Part shown: one piece after another, positions 53,115 to 62,925 of the stretch
How the letters are laid out: each line of letters starts with the position of its first letter
Numbering within the stretch: position 1 is the first letter of the stretch
NCBI RefSeq assembly: GCF_030503435.1
Contig: NZ_JAUKPO010000010.1
Location: 161,796 to 225,795, forward strand
Reading direction: 5' to 3'
Source of the DNA: Rhodocytophaga aerolata
GTDB taxonomy: Bacteria > Bacteroidota > Bacteroidia > Cytophagales > 172606-1
Length of the DNA: 64,000 nt
Notes under the pieces: model-generated
Told to the model about the DNA's origin: nothing
Databases searched by the model: none
Seen by the model: the letters and a program-made list of their open reading frames with translations, nothing else
Made by a program: the position numbers and the translations under genes

Positions 53115-54821
53115 TTAATACCCGGCCGCCTGCCCGTCTTTACGCGACTCAGAAGCCCCATAATACACACCCGCTTTCCGCATAATGGCCTGATAGCCGC
53201 CAAAAAGACCATAGGCATAGGAAACTTTGTGGCCTAGTAACATCAGGTCGCGGATGGTTTCATAAGGGAAGCCAGATTCCAGATACAGGGTACCCACATC
53301 GTTTACATGGCCAAACCGGGCAAAGGTTCCTTCGTGGTATATTCTGGGAGCATCGCCGGCTTCCTGCAAATTCATACCAAAATCAATAATGTTCATCACC
53401 ATCTGCACGTGGCCTTGTGGCTGCATATCGCCTCCCATCAGTCCAAAACTCATAAATGGTTTGCCTTCTCTGGTGATAAATGCCGGAATAATGGTATGGA
53501 ACGGACGTTTGCCCGGTGCAAAGGCATTGATGTGATTTTCTGTAAGTTCATAGAACGAACCCCGGTTGTGCAACACAAAACCAAGTCCTTCCGGTACTTC
53601 CAGCGAACCAAATGGGGCCGCGTTACTTTGGATCAGCGAAACCATATTTCCGTCTTTATCGGCGACAGTCAGGTAAATGGTATGGCCGGCTATGGCAAGG
53701 CCTGGTTCGTAAATGCCTGCCTGTTTATCATTGATCAGTTTTCTGCGCCCGGCAGCGTATTCTTTGGAAAGCAGTTTAGGCAGCGGAATGGCATTAAATG
53801 CCGGGTCGCCGTAATAGGTAGCCAGGTCTTCGTAGGCTAGTTTTTTGGCCTCCGTGAAATAATGAATATGTTCTTTACTGCCAAAGCCTACCTTTGCCAG
53901 ATCGTATCCTTCCAGAATATTCAATATTTGCAGTACCGAAATCCCTTGCCCGTTGGGTGGCAGCTCCCATACATCATATCCGCGGTAGTTGGTAGAAACC
54001 GGGTCTACCCACTCTGATTTGTGACTTGCTAAATCGTCGGTACTGAGAAATCCGCCTTCCTGCTTAATATGTGCGGCAATTTTCTGGGCTACTTCTCCTA
54101 TATAATATCCATCTCTTCCCTTTTTGCTGATCATCTCCAGGGTACGGGCCAGTTCCGGGTTTTTATACAGGTCACCCTTCACCGGAAAAGCACCGTTTTT
54201 CATATATTGTTTCTTGAAATTAGAAAACTTGCCTGCATCCTTCAACCCAATTCTGCTCAGCAACTGGGGCTCTATCATCAGGTCGGCTACTTCCTGCGTA
54301 ATGGGGACACCAGCTTTGGCATACGCAATGGTTGGGGCCAGAATTTGATCTAAGGGTATTTTACCGAATTTCTTGTTTAGCTCCACCCACCCATCTACGC
54401 AACCAGGAACAGTTACCGATAAGGGCCCCATAGCCGGCACTCGGGCATAGCCTTTCTCTTTAAAATACGCCAGGGTTACGCCTTTCGGAGAACGGCCGCT
54501 GGCATTAAGGCCATACAATTTGTTTGTTTTGGCATCCCACACTACGGCAAACAAATCGCCGCCAATCCCATTCATGGCCGGATCTGCCAGCCCTAGAAAG
54601 GCATTGGCAGCAATAGCGGCATCTACCGCCGAACCTCCTTTTTTAAGGATATCCAGGCCTATCTGGGTGGCCAGGGGATGATTGGTAGCCACCATGCCAT
54701 TGACCGCTAGCACTTCTGACCTGGTAGCAAATGATTTACCGGAAGTCCGGTCCTGGGCTTTTAGCAGGGAAGTCATACCCATGAGTAATAAGGGCAAAAG
54801 GAAGAAGTATAGCTGTTTCAT
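53115..54821 (-). CDS. ggt: Exported gamma-glutamyltransferase
   Basis: A 568-residue Ntn-hydrolase precursor with a signal peptide (SLLKAQ). Family blocks: GMVATNHPLATQIGLDILKKGGSAVDAA, NGIGGDLFAVVWD, PGCVDGW, NGQGISVLQILNILEG, AGHTIYLTVADKDGN where Thr381 should be the autoprocessing nucleophile, IQSNAAPFGS, PGKRPFHTIIPAF and GLMGGDMQPQGHVQ. The residue before Thr381 is His, where many homologues have Asp or Thr. It cleaves gamma-glutamyl bonds in the periplasm, freeing dipeptides that the adjacent OPT transporter could import. Confidence 0.95.
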   Translation of the reverse strand: MKQLYFFLLPLLLMGMTSLLKAQDRTSGKSFATRSEVLAVNGMVATNHPLATQIGLDILKKGGSAVDAAIAANAFLGLADPAMNGIGGDLFAVVWDAKTNKLYGLNASGRSPKGVTLAYFKEKGYARVPAMGPLSVTVPGCVDGWVELNKKFGKIPLDQILAPTIAYAKAGVPITQEVADLMIEPQLLSRIGLKDAGKFSNFKKQYMKNGAFPVKGDLYKNPELARTLEMISKKGRDGYYIGEVAQKIAAHIKQEGGFLSTDDLASHKSEWVDPVSTNYRGYDVWELPPNGQGISVLQILNILEGYDLAKVGFGSKEHIHYFTEAKKLAYEDLATYYGDPAFNAIPLPKLLSKEYAAGRRKLINDKQAGIYEPGLAIAGHTIYLTVADKDGNMVSLIQSNAAPFGSLEVPEGLGFVLHNRGSFYELTENHINAFAPGKRPFHTIIPAFITREGKPFMSFGLMGGDMQPQGHVQMVMNIIDFGMNLQEAGDAPRIYHEGTFARFGHVNDVGTLYLESGFPYETIRDLMLLGHKVSYAYGLFGGYQAIMRKAGVYYGASESRKDGQAAGY

Positions 54822-55061
54822 AGTTCATGGAGGTTGATTGGCTGTAAATCAGGTATTACCCGGTTGCTGCCTCATTCAAGCGGTAAAATATGCTAATTAA
54901 TGCGTACAATACCTACAATTGAACCTGAAAAATCCCAGATGCTTCTTACCTGATCCTCTTACAGTGGCTTACCTATGAATGAGGCTTACTTACACAAGTA
55001 ATTTTCACCCATTTACACCGCAGCTATGGTATGTGTAGGGAGATCCTGTTAAATTTGCGGG

Positions 55062-55667
55062 ATGATTAACACAATTATTTTTGACCTCGGCGCCGTACTG
55101 ATTGACTGGAATCCGCACTACTTGTATAAAAAGCTTTTTACGGAAGAAATCCAGATGCTGCATTTTCTCCAGAACATTTGTACTCCCGCCTGGAATGAAG
55201 AGCAGGATGGCGGCCGTCCGTTACAGGAAGCCACCGACCTGCTGGTAAACCAATATCCGGAACACGCCCAAAATATCCGCCATTTTTATGGAAGATGGGA
55301 AGAAATGCTGGGTGGCGCCATTGAAGGAACGGTGGATATTTTTAAAGAGCTGAAAGAAAAAGACACCTATAGGTTTTATGCCCTCACCAACTGGTCTGCC
55401 GAAACATTTCCTATTGCCCGGCAGCGGTTTGAATTTTTAAGCTGGTTTGATGGCATTGTGGTATCCGGCACAGAAAAGAACCGGAAACCTTTTGCCAGCT
55501 TTTATCAGCTACTGCTCGACAGATATGCCATAAAGCCTCAGCATGCCTTGTTTATTGATGATAACCTGCGCAATATTCAGGCTGCCGAACAGCTAGGCAT
55601 ACAAACGGTGCATTTTCTTTCTCCGGTGCAACTGAGGGAAACTCTTACAGAAAAAGGGATTTTATAG
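55062..55667 (+). CDS. HAD-superfamily phosphatase (HAD-IA)
   Basis: A 201-residue enzyme: motif I is FDLGAVLIDW (nucleophile Asp9; the usual second Asp is Gly, as in the YihX-type branch), motif II LTNWSAE, motif III GTEKNRKPFASFY, motif IV FIDDNLRNIQAAEQLG. Length and helical cap (C1) match YihX-like sugar-phosphate phosphatases. It is followed by the FMN reductase gene on the same strand. Confidence 0.88.
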   Translation: MINTIIFDLGAVLIDWNPHYLYKKLFTEEIQMLHFLQNICTPAWNEEQDGGRPLQEATDLLVNQYPEHAQNIRHFYGRWEEMLGGAIEGTVDIFKELKEKDTYRFYALTNWSAETFPIARQRFEFLSWFDGIVVSGTEKNRKPFASFYQLLLDRYAIKPQHALFIDDNLRNIQAAEQLGIQTVHFLSPVQLRETLTEKGIL

Positions 55668-55826
55668 AACATCCATTTTTTCTGTAAGAGCTGTATTTTT
55701 TGCTATTTTCTTAGAATAAACACGAATATTCTAACAATCAAAAGTGTCAGTAAATTTTATTCTATCTAATGTTGTTATGCTTCCGTAGAAGGAATAAACA
55801 AGTAAGTAGAATCAAAATTTCAGATT

Positions 55827-56390
55827 ATGAACATAGAAATAGTATCAGGAAGTCCCAGAAAAGACAGTCTATCTCACCGGGTAGCCCTTTTTTTACAGCA
55901 GTATCTTACAGAAAAAACAGACCATACAGTAACTATTCTAGATGTACGGGAGTGGAATATTCCCATATTATTACAGGGAGTAATTACCAGTCCGGAGAAG
56001 GCACCGGAGCCGTTAAAGCCGCTGGCCAAACGGATGTTTGAAGCCGATGCCTTTATTATGGTTTCCCCGGAATACAATGGCAGTTATACCCCAGCTATGA
56101 AAAACCTGTTTGATCATTTTCCTAAACAACCCCACAAAGGCTTTGGCATTGTTACCGCATCGCCTGGGGCCCTAGGTGGCATACGGGCAAGCCAGCAAAT
56201 GCAATTACTCATTAATGCCTTATTTGGAATTGCTTCACCGTATATGCTCGTTACCCCACAGGTAGATAAAAAATTTGATGCCAACGGAAATTTACTCGAC
56301 GAATCGTTCAGAAGTTCTATAGACCAGTTTGTTAAGGAATACCTATGGCTGGCAGAAAGCCTGGTGCCAGAATATAAAGCTGTAGGCTAA
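55827..56390 (+). CDS. NADPH-dependent FMN reductase
   Basis: A 187-residue flavodoxin-fold protein: VSGSPRKDSLSHRVALFLQ binds the FMN phosphate, SPEYNGSYTPAMKNLFDHF and ASPGALGGIRASQQMQLL complete the FMN site. It reduces FMN, quinones or azo/chromate-like compounds; cytosolic. It ends at a strong terminator (56411-56450). Confidence 0.9.
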   Translation: MNIEIVSGSPRKDSLSHRVALFLQQYLTEKTDHTVTILDVREWNIPILLQGVITSPEKAPEPLKPLAKRMFEADAFIMVSPEYNGSYTPAMKNLFDHFPKQPHKGFGIVTASPGALGGIRASQQMQLLINALFGIASPYMLVTPQVDKKFDANGNLLDESFRSSIDQFVKEYLWLAESLVPEYKAVG

Positions 56391-56410
56391 GTTATTCTCT
56401 CCTATTTTTT

Positions 56411-56450
56411 AAAGCTCTTTGTCTATACCTGGCTATACAAAGAGCTTTTT
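56411..56450 (+). terminator. Strong intrinsic terminator after the FMN reductase gene
   Basis: A perfect 12-base stem, AAAGCTCTTTGT (56411-56422) and ACAAAGAGCTTT (56437-56448), followed by T-runs. A GNAT reading frame that extends back to 56419 runs through this hairpin, which argues that the true GNAT start is downstream. Confidence 0.92.
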
Positions 56451-56535
56451 TGTTTATTTGCCTTTGCAAGAAATATGCTGCTTCCTGTACAAGGGCATAC
56501 CAGGTATGCTCCTCATAGCAATTACCCAGACCTGT

Positions 56536-57600
56536 ATGAAACCACCTACCTATGAGTGTATCTATTCAAAAGGAAATGTCCGCATTACGGTAAGTCCTAC
56601 CTGTAGCCCTGATGCCCTCATGTTGTTAACGAACACCATCTATGGCACTTCCGGACCCAGGTATCAGTCTATAAGTCAGGAGAGCAAAATAAAGGATATC
56701 ACCCATGCTCATTTTTTTGAGTTAACAGAAGATCAAACGGTGGTAGGTACATATTGTCTTTCCGGACGTGTTGTGAAGATTGCTGAAGGAACTGTAGATA
56801 GCTTTTATGGCAGGCTATTAGCCGTAAACCCTTCCTTCGCCGGAAAAGGCTATGGCAGCTTGCTTAAACGGGAGGCGGTTCGCTTTATTGAACGTGCCGT
56901 TAGTCAACCTCACATATTTTATTCCTATCTGGAAGAATCCAATAGCCGGTCTATGCGAATATCGAATAAAGAGAATTTTACCAGTATTGGCCTCCTGGAA
57001 GCAATTGTTTTTAGCCGGTTGTATCCCAAAAAGGATGCTAGCGTGGTTCAACTGCAAGATGAAGAATTTGCCAGCCTGCTTCCTGTACTCCAGGAAACCT
57101 ATAAAAAGTATACCCTCGTCCACTTCGACCAGGTATTTTATAACCAGCACTATTTTGTATGGAAGGAAAAAGGTAAAATTATTGCCGGGGTGCAAGCCAA
57201 TCCGGTGTCATGGCGGATCGTGGATATGCCCGGCATAGGAGGTAAACTTATTATGCATGTACTCCCCCATATCCCAGTACTCAAGCAGCTTATCAATCCT
57301 GTACAGCACCGTTTTCTGGCTTTGGAAGCCTTATTTGTACAACCAGGGTATAATCATGTAGTAATTCCGATGCTAGAGAGTGTCCTACATCATTTCCAGG
57401 TCAGCTCTGCATTGTACCTGCTCGATACACATTCTCCCCTTATGAAGCAATTAAAAGAATCAGGTAAACTGGGCATTATGAATTCTCTGAAGCAGCACAT
57501 TCATACGCATGTGATGGCCAAGACCAATGGAATTTCTATCGGACAGCTTAAGCAATATCCAGATCAACCTATTTACACCTCTGCATTCGATTATACCTAA
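56536..57600 (+). CDS. GNAT family acetyltransferase, two-part protein
   Basis: 354 residues from the ATG at 56536 (MKPPTYECIYSKGNVRITVSP); the longer frame is rejected because it overlaps a terminator. The GNAT core is in the first half: VVGTYCLSGRVV and LLAVNPSFAGKGYGSLLKREAVRFIE (acetyl-CoA loop AGKGYG), then SNSRSMRISNKENF. The second half (about 185-350) may be a degenerate second GNAT lobe: KIIAGVQANPVSWRIVDMPG and FLALEALFVQPGYNHVVIPMLESVLHHF. Acceptor unknown. Confidence 0.8.
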   Translation: MKPPTYECIYSKGNVRITVSPTCSPDALMLLTNTIYGTSGPRYQSISQESKIKDITHAHFFELTEDQTVVGTYCLSGRVVKIAEGTVDSFYGRLLAVNPSFAGKGYGSLLKREAVRFIERAVSQPHIFYSYLEESNSRSMRISNKENFTSIGLLEAIVFSRLYPKKDASVVQLQDEEFASLLPVLQETYKKYTLVHFDQVFYNQHYFVWKEKGKIIAGVQANPVSWRIVDMPGIGGKLIMHVLPHIPVLKQLINPVQHRFLALEALFVQPGYNHVVIPMLESVLHHFQVSSALYLLDTHSPLMKQLKESGKLGIMNSLKQHIHTHVMAKTNGISIGQLKQYPDQPIYTSAFDYT

Positions 57601-57866
57601 AGCTATAATAGTGCTAATCACAAATAGCAGCCGTTTATGCCCTTATAACCTAATGTGGCTGTTAACTGGCAAAGCTGTATAGATTTTAGGAGGTTAATTT
57701 ACCTTTACAAGCAATTAATTCTCAATAAAGGTTTTCAAAAATGTATGAGAAAAACATCTCCCTTCGTATATTGTACAATTTATAGAATAGTTTGACTGAT
57801 TAGGAGGCAACAATATGGCTAACCATCAGGCTTTTTTATACATGATCAACCCTTAAACTCTACACA

Positions 57867-59531
57867 ATGGCAAATACCCGCAGAAACTTTCTCCAGAAAC
57901 TTGGTTTTGGTACCACGGCTCTGGGGCTAACTTCAGCCCTTCCCTTAGCGGCTACAACTTCCGAACACACACAAGCAGCGGAAGATGGACAAGTTCTTTT
58001 TATCGGCGATAATATAGCAATAGCCAATACCCAATATGGCAAAGTCAGGGGATTCATCTTACGGGGAATCCATACATTTTTAGGTATACCCTACGGAGCC
58101 GATACCTCCGGGGCAAACCGCTTTATGCCTCCCCAGAAACCTGCTTCCTGGACAGAGGTAAAACCCGCTATCTGGTGGGGAAATACTGCTCCACAGAACA
58201 TGGAGAACCGCTATGCGAATGCTTACAGCTCATTTATTGACCACTGGAATTATGATGATGTCAGTGAAGATTGTTTGCGGATTAATGTGTGGACGCCTGC
58301 TATTGATACAAAAAAACGGCCAGTGATTGTGTGGCTGCATGGTGGAGGCTTTACAAATGGCAATGGCATTGAACAGGATGGCTACAACGGAGAAAATCTG
58401 ACCAGGTGGGGTGATATTGTATTTTGTTCACTCAATCACCGGCTGGGGCCTATGGGCTTTGCTAATTTTGCAGGAGCTGGCGGCGAAAAATATGCGGCTT
58501 CCGGCAATGTAGGTATGTTCGATATAGTGGCTGCCCTGGAATGGGTAAAAAACAATATTTCCAATTTTGGCGGCGATCCGGGCAATGTAACGATTATTGG
58601 CCAGTCCGGCGGGGGAGTGAAAGTAAGCACGCTAACCGCCATGCCTTCGGCCAAAGGATTATTTCATAAAGCAGTGGTGCTGAGTGGCGCTTCGTTACGG
58701 GCAACCGACAAAGAGGTGTCTGAAAAACTGGGAACCTATATCTTGCAGGAGGCCGGGTTAACCGCTGCCCAGGTAGACAAACTTCAGCAGTTGCCCTGGA
58801 AAGAATACTATGACATTGCCAGCCGGGCAAGCAAAAAACTATCCGATGAACTAAAGGCACAAGGAAAACGCGGAGGCGGCTGGAGCCCTGTGGCCGATGG
58901 CAAATTTCTACCTCAACATCCCTATGACCCTGCCCCTACTCCGCTAGCGGCGGACATTCCCATGATTATCTGCACCACATTTAATGAAGCATCTCCCAGC
59001 CGTACGGATTCTTCCCTGGAGACGATTTCGCTGGATGGGGTAAAAGAGAAATTGAAAGAGCGGTTTGGTGAAGATGCCGGAAAAATAGCCGATGCCTATG
59101 CTAAAGCGTTCCCGGAGAAAAAGCCTATTGAAATATGGTCGATGGCGATCAGTAACCGGCAAAATGCCGTAGCCCTGGCCACAGCCAAGTCCAAGCAACA
59201 GGCTCCTGTGTACCTGGCCTGGTTCGGATGGCAGCCTCCCCTGTTCGACAACCGGATGCGTGCTTTCCATTGCAGTGATATTTGCTTCTGGTTCTATAAT
59301 ACCGACCTAATGCTCACCCACACTGGCGGCGGGGCAAGACCCAGAAAACTTTCCGAGAAAATGGCGGACTCTTTCCTGAAGTTTGCCCGTACCGGCAACC
59401 CTAACGGCGGCGGACTCCCAACCTGGCCTAAATTCACTGCCCAGAATGGAGAAACCATGATTCTGGATGATACACCGGTAGTAAAAAACGACCCAGACAG
59501 AAGTGCCAGAATGGCTTTGCCTGTGGTGTAA
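57867..59531 (+). CDS. Tat-exported type B carboxylesterase
   Basis: A 554-residue carboxylesterase/lipase with a twin-arginine signal (NTRRNFLQKLGFGTTAL). Visible: YGKVRGFILRGIHTFLGIPYG, EDCLRINVWTPA, PVIVWLHGGGFTNGNG (oxyanion hole), VTIIGQSGGGVKVST with the nucleophile Ser (GQSGG where GESAG is common), and AFHCSDICFW with the catalytic His. It hydrolyses esters at the envelope; natural substrate unknown. A structured palindrome separates it from the convergent isomerase gene. Confidence 0.88.
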   Translation: MANTRRNFLQKLGFGTTALGLTSALPLAATTSEHTQAAEDGQVLFIGDNIAIANTQYGKVRGFILRGIHTFLGIPYGADTSGANRFMPPQKPASWTEVKPAIWWGNTAPQNMENRYANAYSSFIDHWNYDDVSEDCLRINVWTPAIDTKKRPVIVWLHGGGFTNGNGIEQDGYNGENLTRWGDIVFCSLNHRLGPMGFANFAGAGGEKYAASGNVGMFDIVAALEWVKNNISNFGGDPGNVTIIGQSGGGVKVSTLTAMPSAKGLFHKAVVLSGASLRATDKEVSEKLGTYILQEAGLTAAQVDKLQQLPWKEYYDIASRASKKLSDELKAQGKRGGGWSPVADGKFLPQHPYDPAPTPLAADIPMIICTTFNEASPSRTDSSLETISLDGVKEKLKERFGEDAGKIADAYAKAFPEKKPIEIWSMAISNRQNAVALATAKSKQQAPVYLAWFGWQPPLFDNRMRAFHCSDICFWFYNTDLMLTHTGGGARPRKLSEKMADSFLKFARTGNPNGGGLPTWPKFTAQNGETMILDDTPVVKNDPDRSARMALPVV

Positions 59532-59562
59532 GCTTGCTGTTTACTATAGATTTGAATATTGA

Positions 59563-59614
59563 ACAAGGAATGTTGAATAAAGAAGTTTTTACTTTAGCAT
59601 CTAACATTCCTTGT
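59563..59614. terminator. Nested inverted repeat between convergent genes
   Basis: ACAAGGAATGTT (59563-59574) and AACATTCCTTGT (59603-59614) form a 12-base perfect stem; the 28-base loop contains a second stem (AAAG / CTTT). Likely a bidirectional terminator for the two genes that end on either side. Confidence 0.7.
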
Positions 59615-59659
59615 CTTCTTGTTTAGCTTGCCAACAAATCAGAAATAATGAAGTATTTC

Positions 59660-60646
59660 TTATGCAGGTGTAGTAAAAGCTTTCCGGAGCACAGCCAGGC
59701 TTTTGGGAACGGCGGTGGCGGCATCTTCTTTTCCTTCCATTTCCAGAGAGACATAGCCTTTGAAATTAGCTTTCCGCAGGATATTAGCAATCCGCCCATA
59801 ATCCAGGTCTAAAGTGTACCAGTTGCCGCCGCCATAATAGGTTTTAGCTTGTACAATGGTGGCATAGGGAGCCAGCTTCTCAAACTGGGAATACGGATCT
59901 CCGGCAAAGTTGCCAGTATCTACATTCATACCCATAGCCGGTGAACTTGCATGTGCCTGGTAGATTCTTAGCAAGCCTTCGACTTGAGTGGTTAAGCCCC
60001 AGTGATTCTCTATCGCCAGAATAACGCCGGCTTTTTCTGCTTCTTTTAAACATTCGCCTACTGCATCAATACACCATTTAAACGCATCATCATCGGTATA
60101 GCCTGGCAAAGGTGCTTCTTTTCCACGTACTTTCATCAGCTCATCGAAGGTACCAGCCGTATTCCAGCGTCCGGAATTTAAGCGAATACACGGAATACCC
60201 ATTTGAGTAGCCAGGCCAATACATTTAATGGTATGGTCTATGTCTTTCTTGCGTTCAGCTGCATCTGGCTTCACAAAATTCTGGTGGATAGACAGCATGG
60301 GCAAGGCCAGTCCCCGTTCAAAAGCCATCCGTTTGAGTTTATTCATATAGGGAATGGTTTCGTTGTCCATCTGCCGGTGCAAAATTTCTACGCCATCAAA
60401 GCCAAGCTTCGCGGCCTCCTCAATTACTTTTTCTACCGGGTATTTTGGCTCTCTAAAATGCCAGTAGGAATAGGTGGATACACTGATACGGATAGGTTGG
60501 GCAGCGGGAGCAGGGGCATTTTTTTCTGCTGAAGCCAGCATAGCAGGTGCTCCAACAGCCGCAACACTTACTAATCCTGCTTTCTTTAGCCACTCCCGTC
60601 TGGAAGAGGTTGATTCACTTTCTAAGGAAGGTATGGGAGTATGCAT
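59660..60646 (-). CDS. Tat-exported sugar phosphate isomerase/epimerase-like TIM barrel
   Basis: A 328-residue protein with a twin-arginine signal ([18 protein letters not shown]). TIM-barrel xylose-isomerase-like domain from about 50: [40 protein letters not shown] (metal-ligand Glu), [13 protein letters not shown] and [11 protein letters not shown] (second Glu). The family isomerises or epimerises sugars and ketones; substrate and the reason for export cannot be deduced. Confidence 0.88.
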   Translation of the reverse strand: MHTPIPSLESESTSSRREWLKKAGLVSVAAVGAPAMLASAEKNAPAPAAQPIRISVSTYSYWHFREPKYPVEKVIEEAAKLGFDGVEILHRQMDNETIPYMNKLKRMAFERGLALPMLSIHQNFVKPDAAERKKDIDHTIKCIGLATQMGIPCIRLNSGRWNTAGTFDELMKVRGKEAPLPGYTDDDAFKWCIDAVGECLKEAEKAGVILAIENHWGLTTQVEGLLRIYQAHASSPAMGMNVDTGNFAGDPYSQFEKLAPYATIVQAKTYYGGGNWYTLDLDYGRIANILRKANFKGYVSLEMEGKEDAATAVPKSLAVLRKAFTTPA

Positions 60647-61021
60647 AGGTATGAAAAGATTGGGTTAGGTGGAACAAGATAAAAATAAGTAAAGGTTTTT
60701 TATTTATAATATAGCCAGGCTTTTCAGGCAATTATTTTTCTTTTCCTGGGCATAAGCCACCCCAATAACCCTCTTACTACATTATCTCTTTTCTCATCCG
60801 GGTGCCAGGCATGGTTTACTTTTAAGAGGGTTTCACATTAAGCCATATACAAACAAACTATTTAAAATGAGAACTTTACTACACTCCATTCAACATATAA
60901 TTACCTATTTTGTCAACACTGTAATGGCGAATAATCAGCTTTGTGCAAAGCCAATCTGTGTTGTTACTTCGGATATATCGAAAATAAGAACCACCTCCAA
61001 AGAACATTACTCCCATCTCTT
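60647..61021. other. 375-base intergenic region
   Basis: No gene is supported. It separates the divergent isomerase gene (minus) and the beta-barrel gene (plus) and should hold both promoters. I see no clear TTG/TAnnTTTG pair. Confidence 0.5.
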
Positions 61022-61540
61022 ATGAAACGCATGTACAGGCTGTTAATCCTTGCATGGATGGGCAGCCTTTTATTGTATAGTCATACTACCTTTTCTCAAC
61101 GTGTGGAAGCCAGAAATGCCCTATACCTGGAAATGGGCGGAAATGCGTACATCTATTCCTTAAATTATGAGCGGATTTTTCTGCCAGAAAAGTATATAAA
61201 AGTAGGTGCACGGGCAGGTATCAGTCTATTACCAAAAAACAACCTTACCGCCCCTTACCCAATAGTTCCTCTGGAAGTACTCGCGTTCACTGGTAAACGC
61301 AACCATCATTTTGAAACTGGTATCGGACTAACCCCTTTTGTAGGATATGTAACCTATGCAGGAGCAAGAGGAAGCGACTACGAGCGGGAAAGACTGCAGG
61401 CCGCCACAACGTTTAGACTTGGGTACCGGTACCAGAAACCTGAGGGTGGATTTATGCTACGGGCCGGGTATATGCCCATCCTTAATCCGGATGGCTATAT
61501 GATATTCTGGGCTGGCATCAGTATCGGAAAAAGTTTCTAG
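61022..61540 (+). CDS. Small outer-membrane beta-barrel protein
   Basis: 172 residues from the ATG at 61022 (MKRMYRLLILAWMG), which gives a signal peptide (LLLYSHTTFSQ); the frame to 60941 adds non-signal residues. The mature part is a string of alternating strands (NALYLEMGGNAYIYSLNYERIF, YIKVGARAGISLL, NHHFETGIGLTPFVGYVTY, ATTFRLGYRYQKPEGGFMLRAGYMP) ending in Phe (SIGKSF), the usual barrel C-terminus. About eight strands. Function unknown. Confidence 0.75.
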   Translation: MKRMYRLLILAWMGSLLLYSHTTFSQRVEARNALYLEMGGNAYIYSLNYERIFLPEKYIKVGARAGISLLPKNNLTAPYPIVPLEVLAFTGKRNHHFETGIGLTPFVGYVTYAGARGSDYERERLQAATTFRLGYRYQKPEGGFMLRAGYMPILNPDGYMIFWAGISIGKSF

Positions 61541-61557
61541 CAAGTTTACTGCCTACA

Positions 61558-62697
61558 TCATACGCGTATATAAATCTTACGCTTATCCAGGATATAGCCG
61601 GCTACCCAGCAGAGTAGCATAAAGGCCACAGCAAACAAGAACGAACCCAGGTAATCGCCTACCGGCTGGAATACGGTCTGGTAAATAACTCCATACATAC
61701 TTTGCCCGTTTACCCGGAAAAAAGACAGCAGAATTGCCAGCACTTCCGATAACAGGTAAATAAATAATGGATTCTTGCCAAATACCTGGAAGAAATAATT
61801 CCATTGGGTACTCCTGCGGAAATCTATTACATATACCAGCAAGGCTAGCAAAATACAATCTATGGCTACTGTCAGCACCACAAACGAACTGGTCCATAAC
61901 TTTTTGTTGATCGGAAAAACCAGATCCCAGGCATAAGCTACTGCCAGCAGTACACAGCCCACGATTAACAGTTTGGCCAGGGTTTCATAACTTCTGCCTT
62001 TCTGCTGCAAAAAATAACCGGCAGCATATCCGGCTGTTACATTGGCAATAGCCGGAAGCGTGCTTAATAATCCTTCCGGATCAAAGGGAGTACCTTGTTT
62101 AAGATACAAATGATTGGGGCCCAGTAGCCAGACATCTAGCTTCGATACAGCATTGCCCTCGAGTAAGTACTGGCTTCCGGTATCTCCAAAAATAAATAGC
62201 AGTGCCCAGTAGGCAAACAACCCGGCCACTGATATCAGCAAAGCTCTTTTCCAGCCAGTGTAATAGATCAATAAAGAGGCAGCAGCATAACAGAGGGCAA
62301 TCCGTTGAAGCACGCCAAACACCCTGGTATTTTCAAATGGATTGGCTGCCAGTTGGCCGGTTTCATTCCAGTGTACAAAGGGAAACCAGTACATCAGATA
62401 GCCGAGCAAAAAAATTAACAAGGTCCGCTTAAAAATTTTACCCAGCACCTGTGCCTGTGTGAGTTGTTGAAAGCGTGCAGTAGCAAAGATCAGTGCATTA
62501 CCCACCGCAAACAGAAAGGAAGGAAACACCAGGTCGGTAGGCGTAAATCCGTGCCAGCTGGCATGATGTAAAGGACTATAACTAGTATCTCCATTCCCTG
62601 GCGTGTTCACAATAATCATAAAGCAAACCGTAATTCCGCGGAAAACATCCAGTGCCGTGAAGCGCTGTGTTGCGGTCGTTTGAAGGGTGATGGACAT
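61558..62697 (-). CDS. HGSNAT-like heparan-alpha-glucosaminide N-acetyltransferase family membrane protein
   Basis: A 379-residue protein with about ten membrane helices. N-terminal RFTALDVFRGITVCFMIIVNTPGNG, followed by LHHASWHGFTPTDLVFPSFLFAVG, is the signature of the bacterial DUF5009/HGSNAT group, with the His of the WHG loop the likely acceptor-side catalytic residue. GVLQRIALCYAAASLL and FFQVFGKNPLFIYLLSEVL are also typical. It probably transfers acetyl from acetyl-CoA to amino sugars across the inner membrane. It converges with the beta-barrel gene with 17 bases between. Confidence 0.87.
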   Translation of the reverse strand: MSITLQTTATQRFTALDVFRGITVCFMIIVNTPGNGDTSYSPLHHASWHGFTPTDLVFPSFLFAVGNALIFATARFQQLTQAQVLGKIFKRTLLIFLLGYLMYWFPFVHWNETGQLAANPFENTRVFGVLQRIALCYAAASLLIYYTGWKRALLISVAGLFAYWALLFIFGDTGSQYLLEGNAVSKLDVWLLGPNHLYLKQGTPFDPEGLLSTLPAIANVTAGYAAGYFLQQKGRSYETLAKLLIVGCVLLAVAYAWDLVFPINKKLWTSSFVVLTVAIDCILLALLVYVIDFRRSTQWNYFFQVFGKNPLFIYLLSEVLAILLSFFRVNGQSMYGVIYQTVFQPVGDYLGSFLFAVAFMLLCWVAGYILDKRKIYIRV

Positions 62698-62925
62698 ACG
62701 CTGGGTTAACTAATGCTGACACTCAAAAGCCTGAAGTTTTGAAAATACAAATTCCTTTTCTAAATAAAAGCCTTGCTGTTAAATAAAATTTACTAACGTG
62801 TGCCCTGCTTTCCGCTTTATAAACAATCCAACAGAAAACATAAAATAAATTGGAAATCTGTAGCAGTTGTACTTGCTTATTGCTTATATTTTACCCGTCA
62901 TTCCTTACTCCCTATTACTGCGTAT

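Noticed and set aside
53307..53840. A 177-codon plus-strand frame opposite ggt
   Set aside because: Shadow of a complete, motif-confirmed gene.
55050..55057. TAAATTTG just before the HAD phosphatase start, suggesting a leaderless transcript
   Set aside because: No -33 TTG at a suitable distance; one 6-base-specific match is expected by chance in AT-rich sequence.
56419..56535. N-terminal extension of the GNAT reading frame
   Set aside because: It passes through the terminator hairpin of the preceding gene; the ATG at 56536 fits the domain start.
60867..61025. A 52-codon frame whose stop overlaps the start of the beta-barrel gene (ATGA overlap)
   Set aside because: No signal, domain or codon pattern supports it, and it would occupy the likely promoter region. 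The overlap may be chance.
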